Assembly: GCA_963752225.1 (NCBI GenBank)
Contig: CAVVXS010000007.1
Span: 1,364,001 to 1,428,000 of the forward strand
Reading direction: 5' to 3'
From: JBBROS01 sp963752225
GTDB lineage: Bacteria; Pseudomonadota; Alphaproteobacteria; Acetobacterales; Acetobacteraceae
DNA length: 64,000 nt
This document shows, piece by piece, positions 47,932-57,666 of this stretch; within the stretch, counting starts at the first letter, position 1, and every line of letters starts with the position of its first letter. Under the pieces are notes generated by a model. The model searched no databases and had not been told where the DNA came from. It saw only the letters and a program-made list of their open reading frames with translations. The position numbers were made by a program, and so were the translations under genes.

Positions 47932-49938
47932 ATGCGGCTCTGGTTTCCCACGAACGTCAGCACTCGCATCGCGCTCGCGCTCTTGGTGCTGGGCGGCGTC
48001 GCCTTTTCCGGCGCGACCGTCACCTACCTTGGTGCCGAAACGCAAGCGGACCGTGTCCAGGCATTGGTGCGGGTCGCGGCCATCCCGGCAGGCATCGAGC
48101 GTCTGCGCGCCGGCATCTACGCCGTCGTCATGGAAAGCCGAGGTCTCTATATTTCGCGGGACCAGGCACAGGCCAAACGCTTCGCGGACGGTCTGCGCGG
48201 CCACCTCGCCGTGGTCGAGGCGGAATGGCAGCGCTTGCGCGCCAACCTGCCGCCGAGCGAACCCGGGCGCGTGGACAAGCTCGACAGCGCGGTGCGCGAG
48301 TTCGTCAGGATGCGAGCCGATCTCGCCCGCGTCGGCGTCGAGGAAGGCGCCGTGGCCGCCGGACTTCTGGGCAACAACGACGCCAACCGGTCTGCCCGCG
48401 AGAACTTCACCAACGGACTGGATGAGTTCGCCATTACCACCGCCCGCGCCGTCGAGCGCCTGCAGGAGGAAACGCTGACCGCCGGTCGTCGCGCGGCGCA
48501 GCTGCTCCTGACGGTGACCGCCGTGTCCGTGTCGATCGTGCTCGCTTTGACGCTCTGGCTCACCCGACGCACCATCAGCATGCCGCTACGTCGGCTCGAC
48601 GCCGCGCTCGGGCATATGGCGGCCGGTGAGATGGACCGCGTCGACATCCCGAACGTCACCACTGGCGAGATCGGCGCGATCTGCACCGCCGCGAACCGCT
48701 TCCTCGAAACGCTGCAGCGCAACCGACAGCTCGAACGCGATCAAGCGCTCGAACAGCTGGCCAGGGAACGCCGTCAAGCGGCCATGAACGCCCACACGCA
48801 GGATTTCGGCAACTCGATCTCGGGCGCCATGGTCGGTTTCATGTCGGCCTCCTCCGCCTTGCAAGCCGCCGCCGAAGAGGTTGCGCAGAACGCACACCAG
48901 AGTCGGTCCAGCGCGTCCAGCACCGTCGACGGCGCCATGCAATCGACCCGCGACCTCAACGGCGTCGCTGCCGCGGCCGAGCAGATGGCAACCAGCATCG
49001 CCGATATCAGCCAGCAGCTCGAGCAAGTGACGCAGTCGGTGGCGTCGGCGGTCGATCGGGCCGCCAAGACGAACGGAGCCGTCGTCGGGCTATCCGAGGT
49101 CGCCGACCAGATCGGCGCCATCGTCGGCATCATCGCCGGCGTCGCCAAGCAGACCAACCTGCTTGCCCTGAACGCAACCATCGAAGCGGCCCGGGCGGGC
49201 GAGGCAGGCCGCGGCTTCGCCGTGGTGGCCGGCGAGGTGAAGCTGCTGGCCGCGCAGACCACGCAAGCGACCGAGCAGATCGCTAGCAACGTCGCCGCCA
49301 TCCGCACCATCACCGGCGACGCGGTGGACGCGGTTCGCGACGTCGGCCAAGCGATCTCGCGGGTCAGCACGCTGGCGAACTCGATTGCGGTCGCGGTCGA
49401 GCAGCAGACGGCCGCAACACGCGAGATCGCGATGAGCGTGCAAAGCGTTACCGCGACCACTTCCGACGGCGCCGCGGCGATGGGCAACGTCCTTTCGATT
49501 GCGACCAGGACGGACGCCAGCAGCGCGGTCGCACTCCGGTCCGCCAAGGAGATCCGGGTGACCGCGGAAGCCTTGCAGGGCGACGTGATCGACTTTCTCG
49601 ACGCGATCTCGAGCGGCAGCGAAACCGAGCGGCGGCGTTACGAGCGGGTGCCGGTCGAGAACACGTGGACAGATCTGCGCATCGCCGACCGGCCGGCCGT
49701 GTCCGTCGCCGTCGTCGACATCTGCCGCGGCGGCATGTCGGTTCTGCACGCCGACGAGGAACGCGTCGGCAGCGACCTCGAAGTCACGTTGCCCGGCGGC
49801 GGTTGGGTCCGGGGCCGCGTCGCCCGCAACGCCGGCGGCAGGCTCGGGATCGCCTTTCGCCAGGACAAAGCAAGCCTCGCCACGATCGATGCTGCGCTCA
49901 ACTCGATATACGCCCGCACGCTGCCGCTCGCGTCCTAG
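47932..49938 (+). CDS. Methyl-accepting chemotaxis protein with C-terminal PilZ domain
   Basis: A 668-residue chemoreceptor. TM1 is at 11-33, an all-helical periplasmic sensor at about 40-185, TM2 at 189-211 and HAMP at 212-262. The signalling hairpin (about 300-540) includes the highly conserved tip [40 protein letters not shown]. From about 564 to the end is a PilZ domain: RxxxR as RRYER, then the second motif DICRGG instead of DxSxxG. MCP-PilZ proteins such as Azospirillum Tlp1 link c-di-GMP to taxis. The start at 47932 follows from the signal-anchor sequence. Confidence 0.92.
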   Translation: MRLWFPTNVSTRIALALLVLGGVAFSGATVTYLGAETQADRVQALVRVAAIPAGIERLRAGIYAVVMESRGLYISRDQAQAKRFADGLRGHLAVVEAEWQRLRANLPPSEPGRVDKLDSAVREFVRMRADLARVGVEEGAVAAGLLGNNDANRSARENFTNGLDEFAITTARAVERLQEETLTAGRRAAQLLLTVTAVSVSIVLALTLWLTRRTISMPLRRLDAALGHMAAGEMDRVDIPNVTTGEIGAICTAANRFLETLQRNRQLERDQALEQLARERRQAAMNAHTQDFGNSISGAMVGFMSASSALQAAAEEVAQNAHQSRSSASSTVDGAMQSTRDLNGVAAAAEQMATSIADISQQLEQVTQSVASAVDRAAKTNGAVVGLSEVADQIGAIVGIIAGVAKQTNLLALNATIEAARAGEAGRGFAVVAGEVKLLAAQTTQATEQIASNVAAIRTITGDAVDAVRDVGQAISRVSTLANSIAVAVEQQTAATREIAMSVQSVTATTSDGAAAMGNVLSIATRTDASSAVALRSAKEIRVTAEALQGDVIDFLDAISSGSETERRRYERVPVENTWTDLRIADRPAVSVAVVDICRGGMSVLHADEERVGSDLEVTLPGGGWVRGRVARNAGGRLGIAFRQDKASLATIDAALNSIYARTLPLAS

Positions 49939-50152
49939 TGCCCATCCCGTGCCGAGAGGCTCAGGGACAGCGCCCCGAGCTAGATCGGGTTGTGGCAACG
50001 CGACGGCAGCAAACGGCCCGGCGCGACGTCCAGATCAGGGTTGGCCGACAACCCGCGTCAGGCCAATGACCGAACGTTCCTCGCCACGCAGCGAATGCGG
50101 GGCGCTCACCTAGAGGTCAGCATAACCGCCGTGCATTGATGCGCGAAAGCGT

Positions 50153-50228
50153 TGGCGTCCCGTAGGGGATTCGAACCCCTGTTACCGCCGTGAGAGGGCG
50201 GTGTCCTAGGCCTCTAGACGAACGGGAC
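50153..50228 (-). tRNA. tRNA-Glu (anticodon CTC)
   Basis: Cloverleaf on the minus strand: acceptor GTCCCGT/ACGGGAC, D-arm with TCTAGAGGCCTAGGA, anticodon stem CCGCC/GGCGG around loop CTCTCAC (anticodon CTC), and T-arm AGGGGTTCGAATCCCCT. The discriminator G is followed by a genomically encoded CCA. It lies in the gap between the chemoreceptor and small genes. Confidence 0.97.
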
Positions 50229-50293
50229 GTCGTGCCGCGGCGTGCCTGGGATCGCCGTCGGAGGCGCGTGGATAAGCGGTCGGCCGCACGAGT

Positions 50294-50467
50294 TCAACCC
50301 CCTTTCTTGCCAAGCCGCTCCCGCGCGGCAGCCCGGCGGCCACTGCGGCAGGCGTCGGAACAGAAGCGGACCTCGGGCCAGTTGGCCGCCCACTTGCGGC
50401 GCCAGCTGAACGGCCGGCCACAGGCGGCGCAGATCTTTTGCGGGAGGTCCGCCTTGCTGCGCGCCAT
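50294..50467 (-). CDS. DUF2256 zinc-ribbon small protein
   Basis: A 57-residue protein, MARSKADLPQKICAACGRPFSWRRKWAANWPEVRFCSDAC, with the DUF2256 pattern CxxCGRPFxWRRKW and a second Cys pair, together a predicted zinc ribbon. The function is unknown; the family frequently neighbours deoxyribodipyrimidine photolyase genes elsewhere, not here. The ATG shares its base with the stop of the upstream small gene (TGATG). Confidence 0.85.
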   Translation of the reverse strand: MARSKADLPQKICAACGRPFSWRRKWAANWPEVRFCSDACRSGRRAAARERLGKKGG

Positions 50468-50754
50468 CACGGAGCGCCCTCTTTCGCCAGCAGCTGGACC
50501 CGCCCCAGCACCCGCCCGCCTTTGGTGTCCACCAACACCACCCGGTCCGGCCCGCCGCCGCCAAGCTGCAGCGCCAAGCGGTCCGGCGCCAGGGCGCTGC
50601 CGACGATGCGCGTGCCGGCAGGTTCGTCCAGCAGCACACTGGCAATCGGACCGCTTGCGGGCGAGATACGGGACACGAGGGTCACGCCGATCACGGCGAC
50701 CCCCGCCACGATCAGGACGCCCATGCCGATCACCAAGGCTTTCAACGCCAGCAC
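50467..50754 (-). CDS. Single-span membrane protein, unknown function
   Basis: A 95-residue protein with one N-terminal membrane segment (LVIGMGVLIVAGVAVIGVTLV, residues 7-27), then a small soluble region with beta-strand pattern (IASVLLDEPAGTRIVGSALAPDRLAL, VLVDTKGGRVLGRV). It starts at GTG 50754, with GAGGA 7 nt upstream. It resembles small alphaproteobacterial proteins of unknown function. It is divergent from the pseudouridine synthase with only 12 bp between starts, and coupled to the DUF2256 gene. Confidence 0.72.
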   Translation of the reverse strand: MLALKALVIGMGVLIVAGVAVIGVTLVSRISPASGPIASVLLDEPAGTRIVGSALAPDRLALQLGGGGPDRVVLVDTKGGRVLGRVQLLAKEGAP

Positions 50755-50766
50755 TTCGTATTCCTC

Positions 50767-51801
50767 GTGAACGACGGGCCTGAACCGATCCCCAACCCGG
50801 TCGAAATCGTCGCCGGGGCGGACGCTGCCGGAATGCGCACCGACCGGTTCTTGTCCGACAGCATGACCCGGCTGGCAAGTGGAGGCGCCGGAACGGCCGC
50901 TGCGCCGGAGCAGACGATCGAGGTGACGTCGCGGACGCGGGTCAAGGCGCTGATCCTCGGCGGCGGGGTGCTGCGCGACGGCGTGGCGCTGCGGAACCCC
51001 TCCGAACCGGTGCGGCCCGGCACCCGGTTCACGGTGCAACTGCCCGCCCTGATGCCGGCGCGGCCGCTGCCCCAAGTCATCCCATTCGACATCCTATTCG
51101 AAGATCCGGACCTGATCGTCCTAGACAAGCCCGCCGGCTTGGTCGTCCATCCGGCCCCCGGGAACGAGGACGGCACGCTGGTCAACGCACTCCTGGCGCA
51201 CTGCGGCGACGAGCTGCCGGGCATCGGCGGTGAGCGGCGGCCCGGCATCGTGCACCGGCTCGACAAGGACACGTCCGGCGTGATGGTGGTCGCCAAGACC
51301 GACGCGGCGCTGGCCAAGCTGTCGGCGATGTTTGCCGCGCGTGACTTGGACCGCCATTACCTAGCGGTCGCCTGGGGCGTGCCGTCGCCCGCCGCCGGCA
51401 CCGTCGAGGGAGCCATCGGTCGCGACCCGCGCGACCGTAAGCGCATGGCCATCGTCACTCGGGGCGGCAAAACGGCGCTGACCCACTACGCCACGCAGCG
51501 CGCCTGGACGCCGGCCGCGAGCCTGCTTTCCGTCGTGCTCGCGACGGGGCGGACCCACCAGATCCGCGTCCACCTGTCGAGCATCGGACACCCGTTGGTC
51601 GGCGATCCCGTCTACCTGCGCCGCACCCCCGCAACCGCCCGCGACCTTCCGCCGACGGTCCGCGGCGCTCTGCTCGACTTTCCCCGCCAAGCACTGCACG
51701 CGGCCAGCCTCGGTTTCGACCATCCGCGCACCGGGCGCCGCCTGCACTTCGAAACCGCGCTGCCGGCCGACATGGCCGAGCTGATCGCCACGCTCGGCTG
51801 A
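50767..51801 (+). CDS. rluD: RluC/RluD-family rRNA pseudouridine synthase
   Basis: A 344-residue pseudouridine synthase with an N-terminal S4 RNA-binding domain ([11 protein letters not shown] onward) and the catalytic motif [20 protein letters not shown], which holds the active-site Asp (near residue 163). The C-terminal [18 protein letters not shown] is typical. It could be RluD (23S U1911/1915/1917) or RluC; the position directly upstream of rpoH is common for rluD in alphaproteobacteria. GTG 50767 has no clear ribosome site and lies 12 bp from an opposite start codon; ATG 50833 is an alternative. Confidence 0.88.
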   Translation: MNDGPEPIPNPVEIVAGADAAGMRTDRFLSDSMTRLASGGAGTAAAPEQTIEVTSRTRVKALILGGGVLRDGVALRNPSEPVRPGTRFTVQLPALMPARPLPQVIPFDILFEDPDLIVLDKPAGLVVHPAPGNEDGTLVNALLAHCGDELPGIGGERRPGIVHRLDKDTSGVMVVAKTDAALAKLSAMFAARDLDRHYLAVAWGVPSPAAGTVEGAIGRDPRDRKRMAIVTRGGKTALTHYATQRAWTPAASLLSVVLATGRTHQIRVHLSSIGHPLVGDPVYLRRTPATARDLPPTVRGALLDFPRQALHAASLGFDHPRTGRRLHFETALPADMAELIATLG

Positions 51802-51827
51802 AGCAACCGCAAGAGTTGCAACAAGTC

Positions 51828-51856
51828 TTGACAGGACCAGTCAGGTCCGGTATAGA
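51828..51856 (+). promoter_or_regulatory. Sigma-70 promoter of rpoH
   Basis: TTGACA (51828-51833), exactly 17 bp, then TATAGA (51851-51856): near-perfect housekeeping promoter. The start point is expected near 51863, giving a 5' leader of about 175 nt before the rpoH ATG. No clear thermometer fold was recognised in that leader. Confidence 0.9.
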
Positions 51857-52037
51857 CACGCTGTTCGGTGTCGCTGGGCGTGCGCACCGGTGTCCAGTCC
51901 AGGGTCTCGTCGCTTCGGGATAGTCTCTGGGACGTGATGGACGATCCCGCGCCTGTCAGGTGGTTTACCGCAACCGACCGCTCTGTTGGGCCGTATGGAC
52001 GGCAGAGACGTCATCGTCGAACGTGAGGGCCTAATCT

Positions 52038-52931
52038 ATGGCTGCTGCTATCGTGAATGTAGCCCCCGAGGGCAATCTTTCTCGCTATCTGCAAGAAATT
52101 CGTAAGTTCCCAATGCTGGCGCCCGAGGAGGAACTCGCGCTGTCACGCAAGTGGCGCGACACCGAGGACCAGGCTGCCGCGCATAAGCTCGTCACCTCGC
52201 ACCTTCGCCTGGTGGCCAAGATCGCCATGGGTTATCGCGGATACGGCTTGCCGGTCGGCGAGCTCATCAGCGAAGGCAACGTCGGCATGATGCAGGCGGT
52301 CAAGCGCTTCGACCCGGACCGTGGCTTCCGCCTCGCGACCTACGCGATGTGGTGGATCCGCGCCGCGATCCAGGAATACATCCTGCACAGTTGGTCGCTG
52401 GTGAAGATGGGCACCACGGCAGCGCAGAAGAAGCTGTTCTTCAACCTGCGCCGCCTGAAGGGCCAGATGCAGGCGATCGAGGACGGTGATCTGCAGCCTG
52501 AGCAAGTGGCGAAGATCGCCCGCATGCTCGACGTGCCGGAGCAGGACGTCGTCAGCATGAACCGGCGCTTGGCCGCGCCTGACAACAGCCTGAATGCCCC
52601 CGTCCGCGCCGACAGCGAGGGTGAGTGGCAGGATTGGCTGGTCGACGACGGCGAGAGTCAGGAAGTCGTGCTGGCGGATCAGCAGGAGATGTCGGGACGC
52701 AAGGCCCTCCTGAACGGCGCGCTCAAGACCCTCAACGAGCGGGAGCGCCACATCCTGATCGAGCGCCGGTTGAAAGATAACCCGACGACGCTCGAGGATT
52801 TGAGCCAGCAGTACAACATCTCCCGCGAGCGGGTGCGGCAGATCGAGGTGCGGGCGTTCGAGAAGTTGCAGAAGGCGATGAAGACCCAGATCGCCGAGCA
52901 GCGTCAGGCGAGCGCCCGCCTCGCCGCCTGA
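52038..52931 (+). CDS. rpoH: RNA polymerase heat shock sigma factor RpoH (sigma-32)
   Basis: Alternative sigma factor for heat shock genes, 297 residues. Region 2 includes SHLRLVAKIAMGYRGYGLPVGELISEGNVGMMQAVKRFDP and FRLATYAMWWIRAAIQEYIL. The RpoH box QKKLFFNLRR is at about residue 131. Region 4.2 ends QYNISRERVRQIEVRAFEKLQKAM. It has a strong sigma-70 promoter upstream and a strong terminator downstream, so it is a single-gene transcript. Predicted targets in this window are the two hsp20 genes. Confidence 0.98.
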   Translation: MAAAIVNVAPEGNLSRYLQEIRKFPMLAPEEELALSRKWRDTEDQAAAHKLVTSHLRLVAKIAMGYRGYGLPVGELISEGNVGMMQAVKRFDPDRGFRLATYAMWWIRAAIQEYILHSWSLVKMGTTAAQKKLFFNLRRLKGQMQAIEDGDLQPEQVAKIARMLDVPEQDVVSMNRRLAAPDNSLNAPVRADSEGEWQDWLVDDGESQEVVLADQQEMSGRKALLNGALKTLNERERHILIERRLKDNPTTLEDLSQQYNISRERVRQIEVRAFEKLQKAMKTQIAEQRQASARLAA

Positions 52932-52944
52932 GACGGCAGTCGTA

Positions 52945-52986
52945 AGCAAAGGCCCTCTCTCCAAACCGGAGGAGGGCCTTTTGCTT
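52945..52986 (+). terminator. Rho-independent terminator of rpoH
   Basis: AAGGCCCTC pairs with GAGGGCCTT, extended by CTCC/GGAG and an outer AGCAAA/TTTGCT, followed by TTTTGCTTGTGT. It begins about 14 bp after the rpoH stop. It also separates rpoH from the convergent ThDP enzyme gene. Confidence 0.93.
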
Positions 52987-53015
52987 GTGTGTCGGGGACG
53001 AAGCGGCCGCCGTCC

Positions 53016-54551
53016 TTAGATCACTAACTCGATCAGGAACGGCCCTGACCGGGCATTCGCCTGCTCGAATAGGTCGCCGAACGCGTCCAGCGTTTCGGCC
53101 CGCGCCGCCTCGACGCCCATCCCGGCTGCCAGGTTCAGCCAGTCGAGATCGGGATTGCCGAGATCCATCATGTCGGCGGCTGTCCGCCCGGGGTTGGCGC
53201 CGACGCCCCGGTACTCTCCCAGCAGGATCGCGTATTTGCGGTTGGACAGGATCACGGTCGTGACGTCCAAGCGCTCCCGCGCCTGCGTCCAGAGACCCTG
53301 GAGCGTGTACATCGCCGAACCGTCCGCTTGCAGGTTCACCACGCGGCGGCCCGGCGCCCCAACCGCGGCGCCGGTGGCGAGCGGGATCCCGCACCCGATC
53401 GCCCCACCGGTGATCTGCAGCCAGTCATGCGGCGCCGCATCCTGGGTCGCCGGGAACAAGGCCCGCCCGAAGCTGACGCTCTCGTCCGCCACGATCGCCC
53501 CCTCCGGCAGCAACGCCCCGAGTTGCTGGGCGAACCCTTCGGGTGTCGCTGCCCCGCGCACCCGCTCAGGCGGGACCCCCGTGGCTGGCGGCGCCAGCCG
53601 CGCGCCAAGCGCCTCGGCCAGCCGCCGGAGCGCGTCGAGTGGTTCCTGTTCCGGCCGGGTCAGCACGTGCAAGGCGCAGTCGGGCGGTGCCATCCGCCCG
53701 GGCTTGCCCGGGTAGGCGAAGAAACCGACCGGCGCCCCCGCCCCGACCAGCACGATGTGCTTCAAACCGGCCAACGCCGCCACGGCCTGGTCGACGGGAT
53801 ACGGCACCCGCTCGATCGAGGGACGCCCGGCCCCCCGCTCGATCCGGGCGTTGCTGGTCTGCGCCAGCATGCGCGCGCCGCTGGCCGCCGCAATCGCCTG
53901 CGCCACGCCGAGCGCCTCGGCCCGCAGCGCGCGGCCGCCAAGCAGCACCAGCGCCGGCTCACCGGAGCGGAGCGCCCGAGCGGCGTCCTCGATGGCGCCG
54001 GGCGCCGCGTGCGGCGTCGGCGCCGGCGGCAGCATGCCGGCGACGGTCCCACCCTCGTCCCAACACGTGTCCGACGGCAGGATCAGCGTCGCCGGGCCGC
54101 CCGGCGCCGCTTGCGCGGCCTGCACCGCTGCGGCGCAATCGGCACCGACCGTGTCGGCGCGCGCCGCCGTGCGAGTCCAGACCGACACGCCGCGCGCGAA
54201 CCCCTCCGTGTCCGCTGTGAGGGGCGCATCGAGCGGCCGATGGTTTGTCGCCTGGTCGCCGACCAGGTTGACGATCGGCGTCCGCGCACGCCGTGCATTG
54301 TGCAAATTGGCCAACCCATTCGCCAATCCCGGGCCGCAATGCAGCAGGGTGCAGGCCGGCCGGTCCGTCATCCGTGCGTAGCCGTCCGCGGCGCCGGTCA
54401 CGACGTTCTCCTGCAGACCGAGGATGCAGCGCATCCCCGGCACCCGGTCGAGCGCCGCGACGAAATGCATCTCCGACGTCCCGGGGTTGGCAAAACACGT
54501 GTCGACCCCGCACGCCAGAAGAGTGCGCACCAGGCTTTCGGCTCCGTTCAT
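53016..54551 (-). CDS. Acetolactate synthase-like ThDP-dependent enzyme
   Basis: A 511-residue thiamine diphosphate enzyme of the acetolactate synthase/benzoylformate decarboxylase superfamily. The N-terminal domain has FANPGTSEMHFVAAL and GLQENVVTGAADGYARM (the conserved Glu). The C-terminal ThDP-binding motif reads QADGSAMYTLQGLWTQARERLDVTTVILSN, with Ala-Asp-Gly in place of the common Gly-Asp-Gly. This variant is usual in this subfamily. No regulatory IlvN gene is adjacent, so biosynthetic acetolactate synthase is unlikely; the substrate is unknown. It lies head-to-head with the hydroxyacid dehydrogenase gene, starts 107 bp apart. Confidence 0.82.
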   Translation of the reverse strand: MNGAESLVRTLLACGVDTCFANPGTSEMHFVAALDRVPGMRCILGLQENVVTGAADGYARMTDRPACTLLHCGPGLANGLANLHNARRARTPIVNLVGDQATNHRPLDAPLTADTEGFARGVSVWTRTAARADTVGADCAAAVQAAQAAPGGPATLILPSDTCWDEGGTVAGMLPPAPTPHAAPGAIEDAARALRSGEPALVLLGGRALRAEALGVAQAIAAASGARMLAQTSNARIERGAGRPSIERVPYPVDQAVAALAGLKHIVLVGAGAPVGFFAYPGKPGRMAPPDCALHVLTRPEQEPLDALRRLAEALGARLAPPATGVPPERVRGAATPEGFAQQLGALLPEGAIVADESVSFGRALFPATQDAAPHDWLQITGGAIGCGIPLATGAAVGAPGRRVVNLQADGSAMYTLQGLWTQARERLDVTTVILSNRKYAILLGEYRGVGANPGRTAADMMDLGNPDLDWLNLAAGMGVEAARAETLDAFGDLFEQANARSGPFLIELVI

Positions 54552-54657
54552 CTCATCCTCACGTCAGCGGCCGGAAAACCTGCGCGCGCATGCGGCGGTT
54601 GGCAAGGCGCGCACCCTTCTCTACCCATGCCGGACAAGACGGAGGACGACCGCGGGC

Positions 54658-55662
54658 ATGACCACCATCATCTATCCCGAACGCATGTACCCGGACGACG
54701 AACACGAGCGTCGCATCTTCGGCGGCGCCGCAACCGTCGTTATGCGCGACCACGACACAGTGTCGCAGCTCAGCGACGCGGATTGTCAGTCGGTCAACGG
54801 ACTGATGATCTTCCGGCAGTACGTCACCGACGCCGACATGGCACGGATGCCCAACCTGCGCGCGATCGTGCGGATGGGCGTCGGCTACGACCGGCTCGAC
54901 CGCGAAGCCGCCGCACGTCGGAACATCATCATCTGCAACGTGCCCGATTACGGCACCACCGAGGTCGCCGACCACGCCATCGCCCTCATGCTGGCGCTGC
55001 GCCGGGCACTGCTGCTGCATCACGACGCGCTGCGCGACGGACCGCCGGACGGCTGGTGGGCGACCCGCACCCCGCTGCTCCGCCGCAGCAGCGCACAGAC
55101 GTTCGGGGTGATCGGGCTCGGCCGCATCGGTTCGGCCGCGGCACTACGGGCCAAGGCACTGGGCATGCGGGTCGTGTTCTACGACCCCTACCGCCCGAAC
55201 GGCGCCGACCTGGCGCTCGGCATCGGACGCGCCGACGATCTGCATGCGCTGCTGCGGCAATCCGACGTGGTGTCGATGCACCTGCCGCAAACGCCGGAGT
55301 CGATCGGCATGATGGGCGCGGCCGAATTCGCCGCCATGCCGGAAGGCGCGGTGTTCATCGACACCGCGCGCGGCACCAACATGGACGTAGACGCGCTGTA
55401 CGACGCGCTGCGCAGCGATCACCTGGCCGGCGCCGGACTCGACGTGCTGCCGGTGGAGCCGCCACGCGAGCCGATCCCCCGCCTGCTCGCCGCATACCGG
55501 GCGCGGGAGCCCTGGCTGCTGGGCCGCCTGCTGATCACGCCCCACTCCGCCTATCTCACGCCCGAGGCGCATCTCGACATCCGCATCAAGTCGGCCGAGA
55601 CGATGCGGGCGGCGCTGCTGAGCAACCGGCCGCAGAACATCATCCTCCCCACCGACTATTAG
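54658..55662 (+). CDS. D-2-hydroxyacid dehydrogenase family protein
   Basis: A 334-residue NAD(P)-dependent dehydrogenase. The Rossmann motif GVIGLGRIGSAAALRAKALGMRV is near residue 142. Substrate and catalytic residues occur in IVRMGVGYDRLD (upstream Gly), FIDTARGTNMDVDAL (Arg), Glu near DVLPVEPP, and the catalytic His in LLITPHSAYLTPEA. The sequence resembles C-terminal-binding-protein-type D-isomer-specific dehydrogenases. ATG 54658 was chosen because the upstream frame is within a GC-rich antisense region. It is the first gene of a possible sugar-acid operon with the dehydratase, 189 bp downstream. Confidence 0.85.
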   Translation: MTTIIYPERMYPDDEHERRIFGGAATVVMRDHDTVSQLSDADCQSVNGLMIFRQYVTDADMARMPNLRAIVRMGVGYDRLDREAAARRNIIICNVPDYGTTEVADHAIALMLALRRALLLHHDALRDGPPDGWWATRTPLLRRSSAQTFGVIGLGRIGSAAALRAKALGMRVVFYDPYRPNGADLALGIGRADDLHALLRQSDVVSMHLPQTPESIGMMGAAEFAAMPEGAVFIDTARGTNMDVDALYDALRSDHLAGAGLDVLPVEPPREPIPRLLAAYRAREPWLLGRLLITPHSAYLTPEAHLDIRIKSAETMRAALLSNRPQNIILPTDY

Positions 55663-55851
55663 CCCGCCCGCCCTCACGATCCTGGTCGGCGCGCCGGTCA
55701 TGCGCCTGGCCGCGTGGACGGTGCCGTGCGCGCTACTGCCGGGCCACTGACCCGTCCGTGGCACCGCGCGCGCAACAAGGCCCTGCCGTTGACACCCATG
55801 CACACTCATCCCACCCTTGCCGTCGCCGAACGGCCAATCAGGAACGCTCCG

Positions 55852-57651
55852 ATGCCAGACCACGCCACGAACGGCGCCGCGCCGACCCTCCGCAGCCGCC
55901 GCTGGTTCGATAACCCAGCCAATCCAGGGATGACCGCGCTCTACCTCGAGCGCTACATGAACTTCGGCCTGACCCGTGAGGAGCTGCAATCGGGCAAGCC
56001 CATCATCGGCATCGCCCAGACCGGCTCCGACCTTTCGCCGTGCAACCGGCACCTCGTGGCGCTCGCCAGCCGAGTGCGCGACGGCATCCGCGACAGCGGC
56101 GGCATTCCGCTCGAATTCCCGATCCACCCGATCCAGGAGACCGGCAAGCGCCCGACCGCGGCGCTCGACCGCAACCTCGCCTATCTCAGCCTGGTGGAAG
56201 TGCTGCACGGCTACCCGATTGACGGCGTCGTGCTCACCGGCGGGTGCGACAAGACGGTGCCGGCGGTGCTGATGGGGGCGGCGACGGTGAACATTCCGGC
56301 GATCCTGCTGTCGGGCGGGCCGATGCTGGACGGCTGGTACAATGGGCGGCTCGCCGGGTCGGGCACGATCGTCTGGGAGGCGCGCAAGCTGCTCAGCGAG
56401 GAGAAGATCGACTACGCGCAGTTCATCGACATGGTGGCGGCGTCGGCGTCCTCGGTCGGGCATTGCAACACCATGGGCACCGCGCTCAGCATGAACAGCC
56501 TGGCGGAGGTGCTCGGCATGTCGCTGCCGGGCTGCGCCGCCATCCCCGGGCCGCACAAGGAGCGCGGCTGGATGTCGTATCACACCGGCCGCCGGATCGT
56601 CGGCATGGTGCACGAGAACCTGCGCCCGTCCGACATCATGACCAAGCAGGCGTTCGAGAACGCGGTCGTCGCGGCAACGGCGCTGGGCGCTTCGTCGAAC
56701 TGCCCGATCTCCATGATCGCCATCGCCCGGCACATGGGCGTCGACCACACGCTGGACGACTGGCAGCGGCTCGGCGCCGACATTCCGCTGCTGACCGACG
56801 TGCAGCCGGCCGGGCGGTTCCTGGGCGAGGGCTTCTTCCGCGCCGGCGGCGTGCCGAACGTGATGCGCGAGCTGCTGGCGGCCGGCAAGCTGCATCCCGG
56901 CGTCATGACCTGCACCGGCCGCACGCTGGAAGAGAACCTGGCCGGGCCGGGCGTGCCGGTCGACCGCGAGGTGATCCGCGCCTATGGGGAGCCGATGAAG
57001 GAGAAAGCCGGGTTTGCCGTCCTGTCCGGCAATTTCTTCGACGGCGCCGTGATGAAGTTGAGCGTGATCGACCCCGAGTTCCGCAGCCGTTTCCTGTCCG
57101 ACCCCGAGCATCCGAACGTGTTCGAAGGCGACGCCGTGGTGTTCGAGGGGCCCGAGGACTATCACGACCGCATCGAGGACCCGGCACTTGGCGTGACCGA
57201 CCGGAGCATCCTGATCATCCGCAACTGCGGCCCGGTCGGTTATCCCGGCGGCGCCGAGGTCGTGAACATGCAGCCGCCCGCCTCGCTGCTGAAGGCGGGG
57301 GTGCACACCTTGCCGACGCTCGGCGACGGCCGCCAGTCGGGCACTTCGGGCAGCCCGAGCATCCTGAACGTCGCCCCCGAATCCGTGGTCGGCGGCGGCC
57401 TCGCCTTGCTGCATACCGGCGACAAGATCCGCATCGACCTCAACAGCCGCAAGGTGGACGTGCTGATCCCCGACAGCGAACTGGCCGCGCGCCGGGCCAA
57501 GTGGACGGCGCCCGTGCTGGAACACAAGACCCCCTGGGAGGAGATCAGCCGCAGCATGGTGGGCCAGCACAATACCGGCGCCTGCCTGGAGCCGGCGACG
57601 CTCTACCTGAACATCATCGAGACGCGCGGCGAGAGCCGAGACAACCACTAA
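55852..57651 (+). CDS. IlvD/Edd family sugar-acid dehydratase
   Basis: A 599-residue [2Fe-2S]-type dehydratase of the IlvD/Edd family. Three cysteines typical of the cluster are seen: SPCNRH (near residue 64), GGCDKT (near 132) and GHCNTMGTA (near 205). The length and RSRRWFDNPANPGMTALYLERYMNFG start match sugar-acid dehydratases (arabinonate/xylonate/fuconate type) rather than IlvD itself. The start at ATG 55852 has AGGA 7 nt upstream; ATG 55798 is the other option. It precedes an SDR gene by 15 bp, and together with the downstream hydrolase suggests sugar-acid breakdown. Confidence 0.88.
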   Translation: MPDHATNGAAPTLRSRRWFDNPANPGMTALYLERYMNFGLTREELQSGKPIIGIAQTGSDLSPCNRHLVALASRVRDGIRDSGGIPLEFPIHPIQETGKRPTAALDRNLAYLSLVEVLHGYPIDGVVLTGGCDKTVPAVLMGAATVNIPAILLSGGPMLDGWYNGRLAGSGTIVWEARKLLSEEKIDYAQFIDMVAASASSVGHCNTMGTALSMNSLAEVLGMSLPGCAAIPGPHKERGWMSYHTGRRIVGMVHENLRPSDIMTKQAFENAVVAATALGASSNCPISMIAIARHMGVDHTLDDWQRLGADIPLLTDVQPAGRFLGEGFFRAGGVPNVMRELLAAGKLHPGVMTCTGRTLEENLAGPGVPVDREVIRAYGEPMKEKAGFAVLSGNFFDGAVMKLSVIDPEFRSRFLSDPEHPNVFEGDAVVFEGPEDYHDRIEDPALGVTDRSILIIRNCGPVGYPGGAEVVNMQPPASLLKAGVHTLPTLGDGRQSGTSGSPSILNVAPESVVGGGLALLHTGDKIRIDLNSRKVDVLIPDSELAARRAKWTAPVLEHKTPWEEISRSMVGQHNTGACLEPATLYLNIIETRGESRDNH

Positions 57652-57666
57652 TCGGAGGACACCGGC

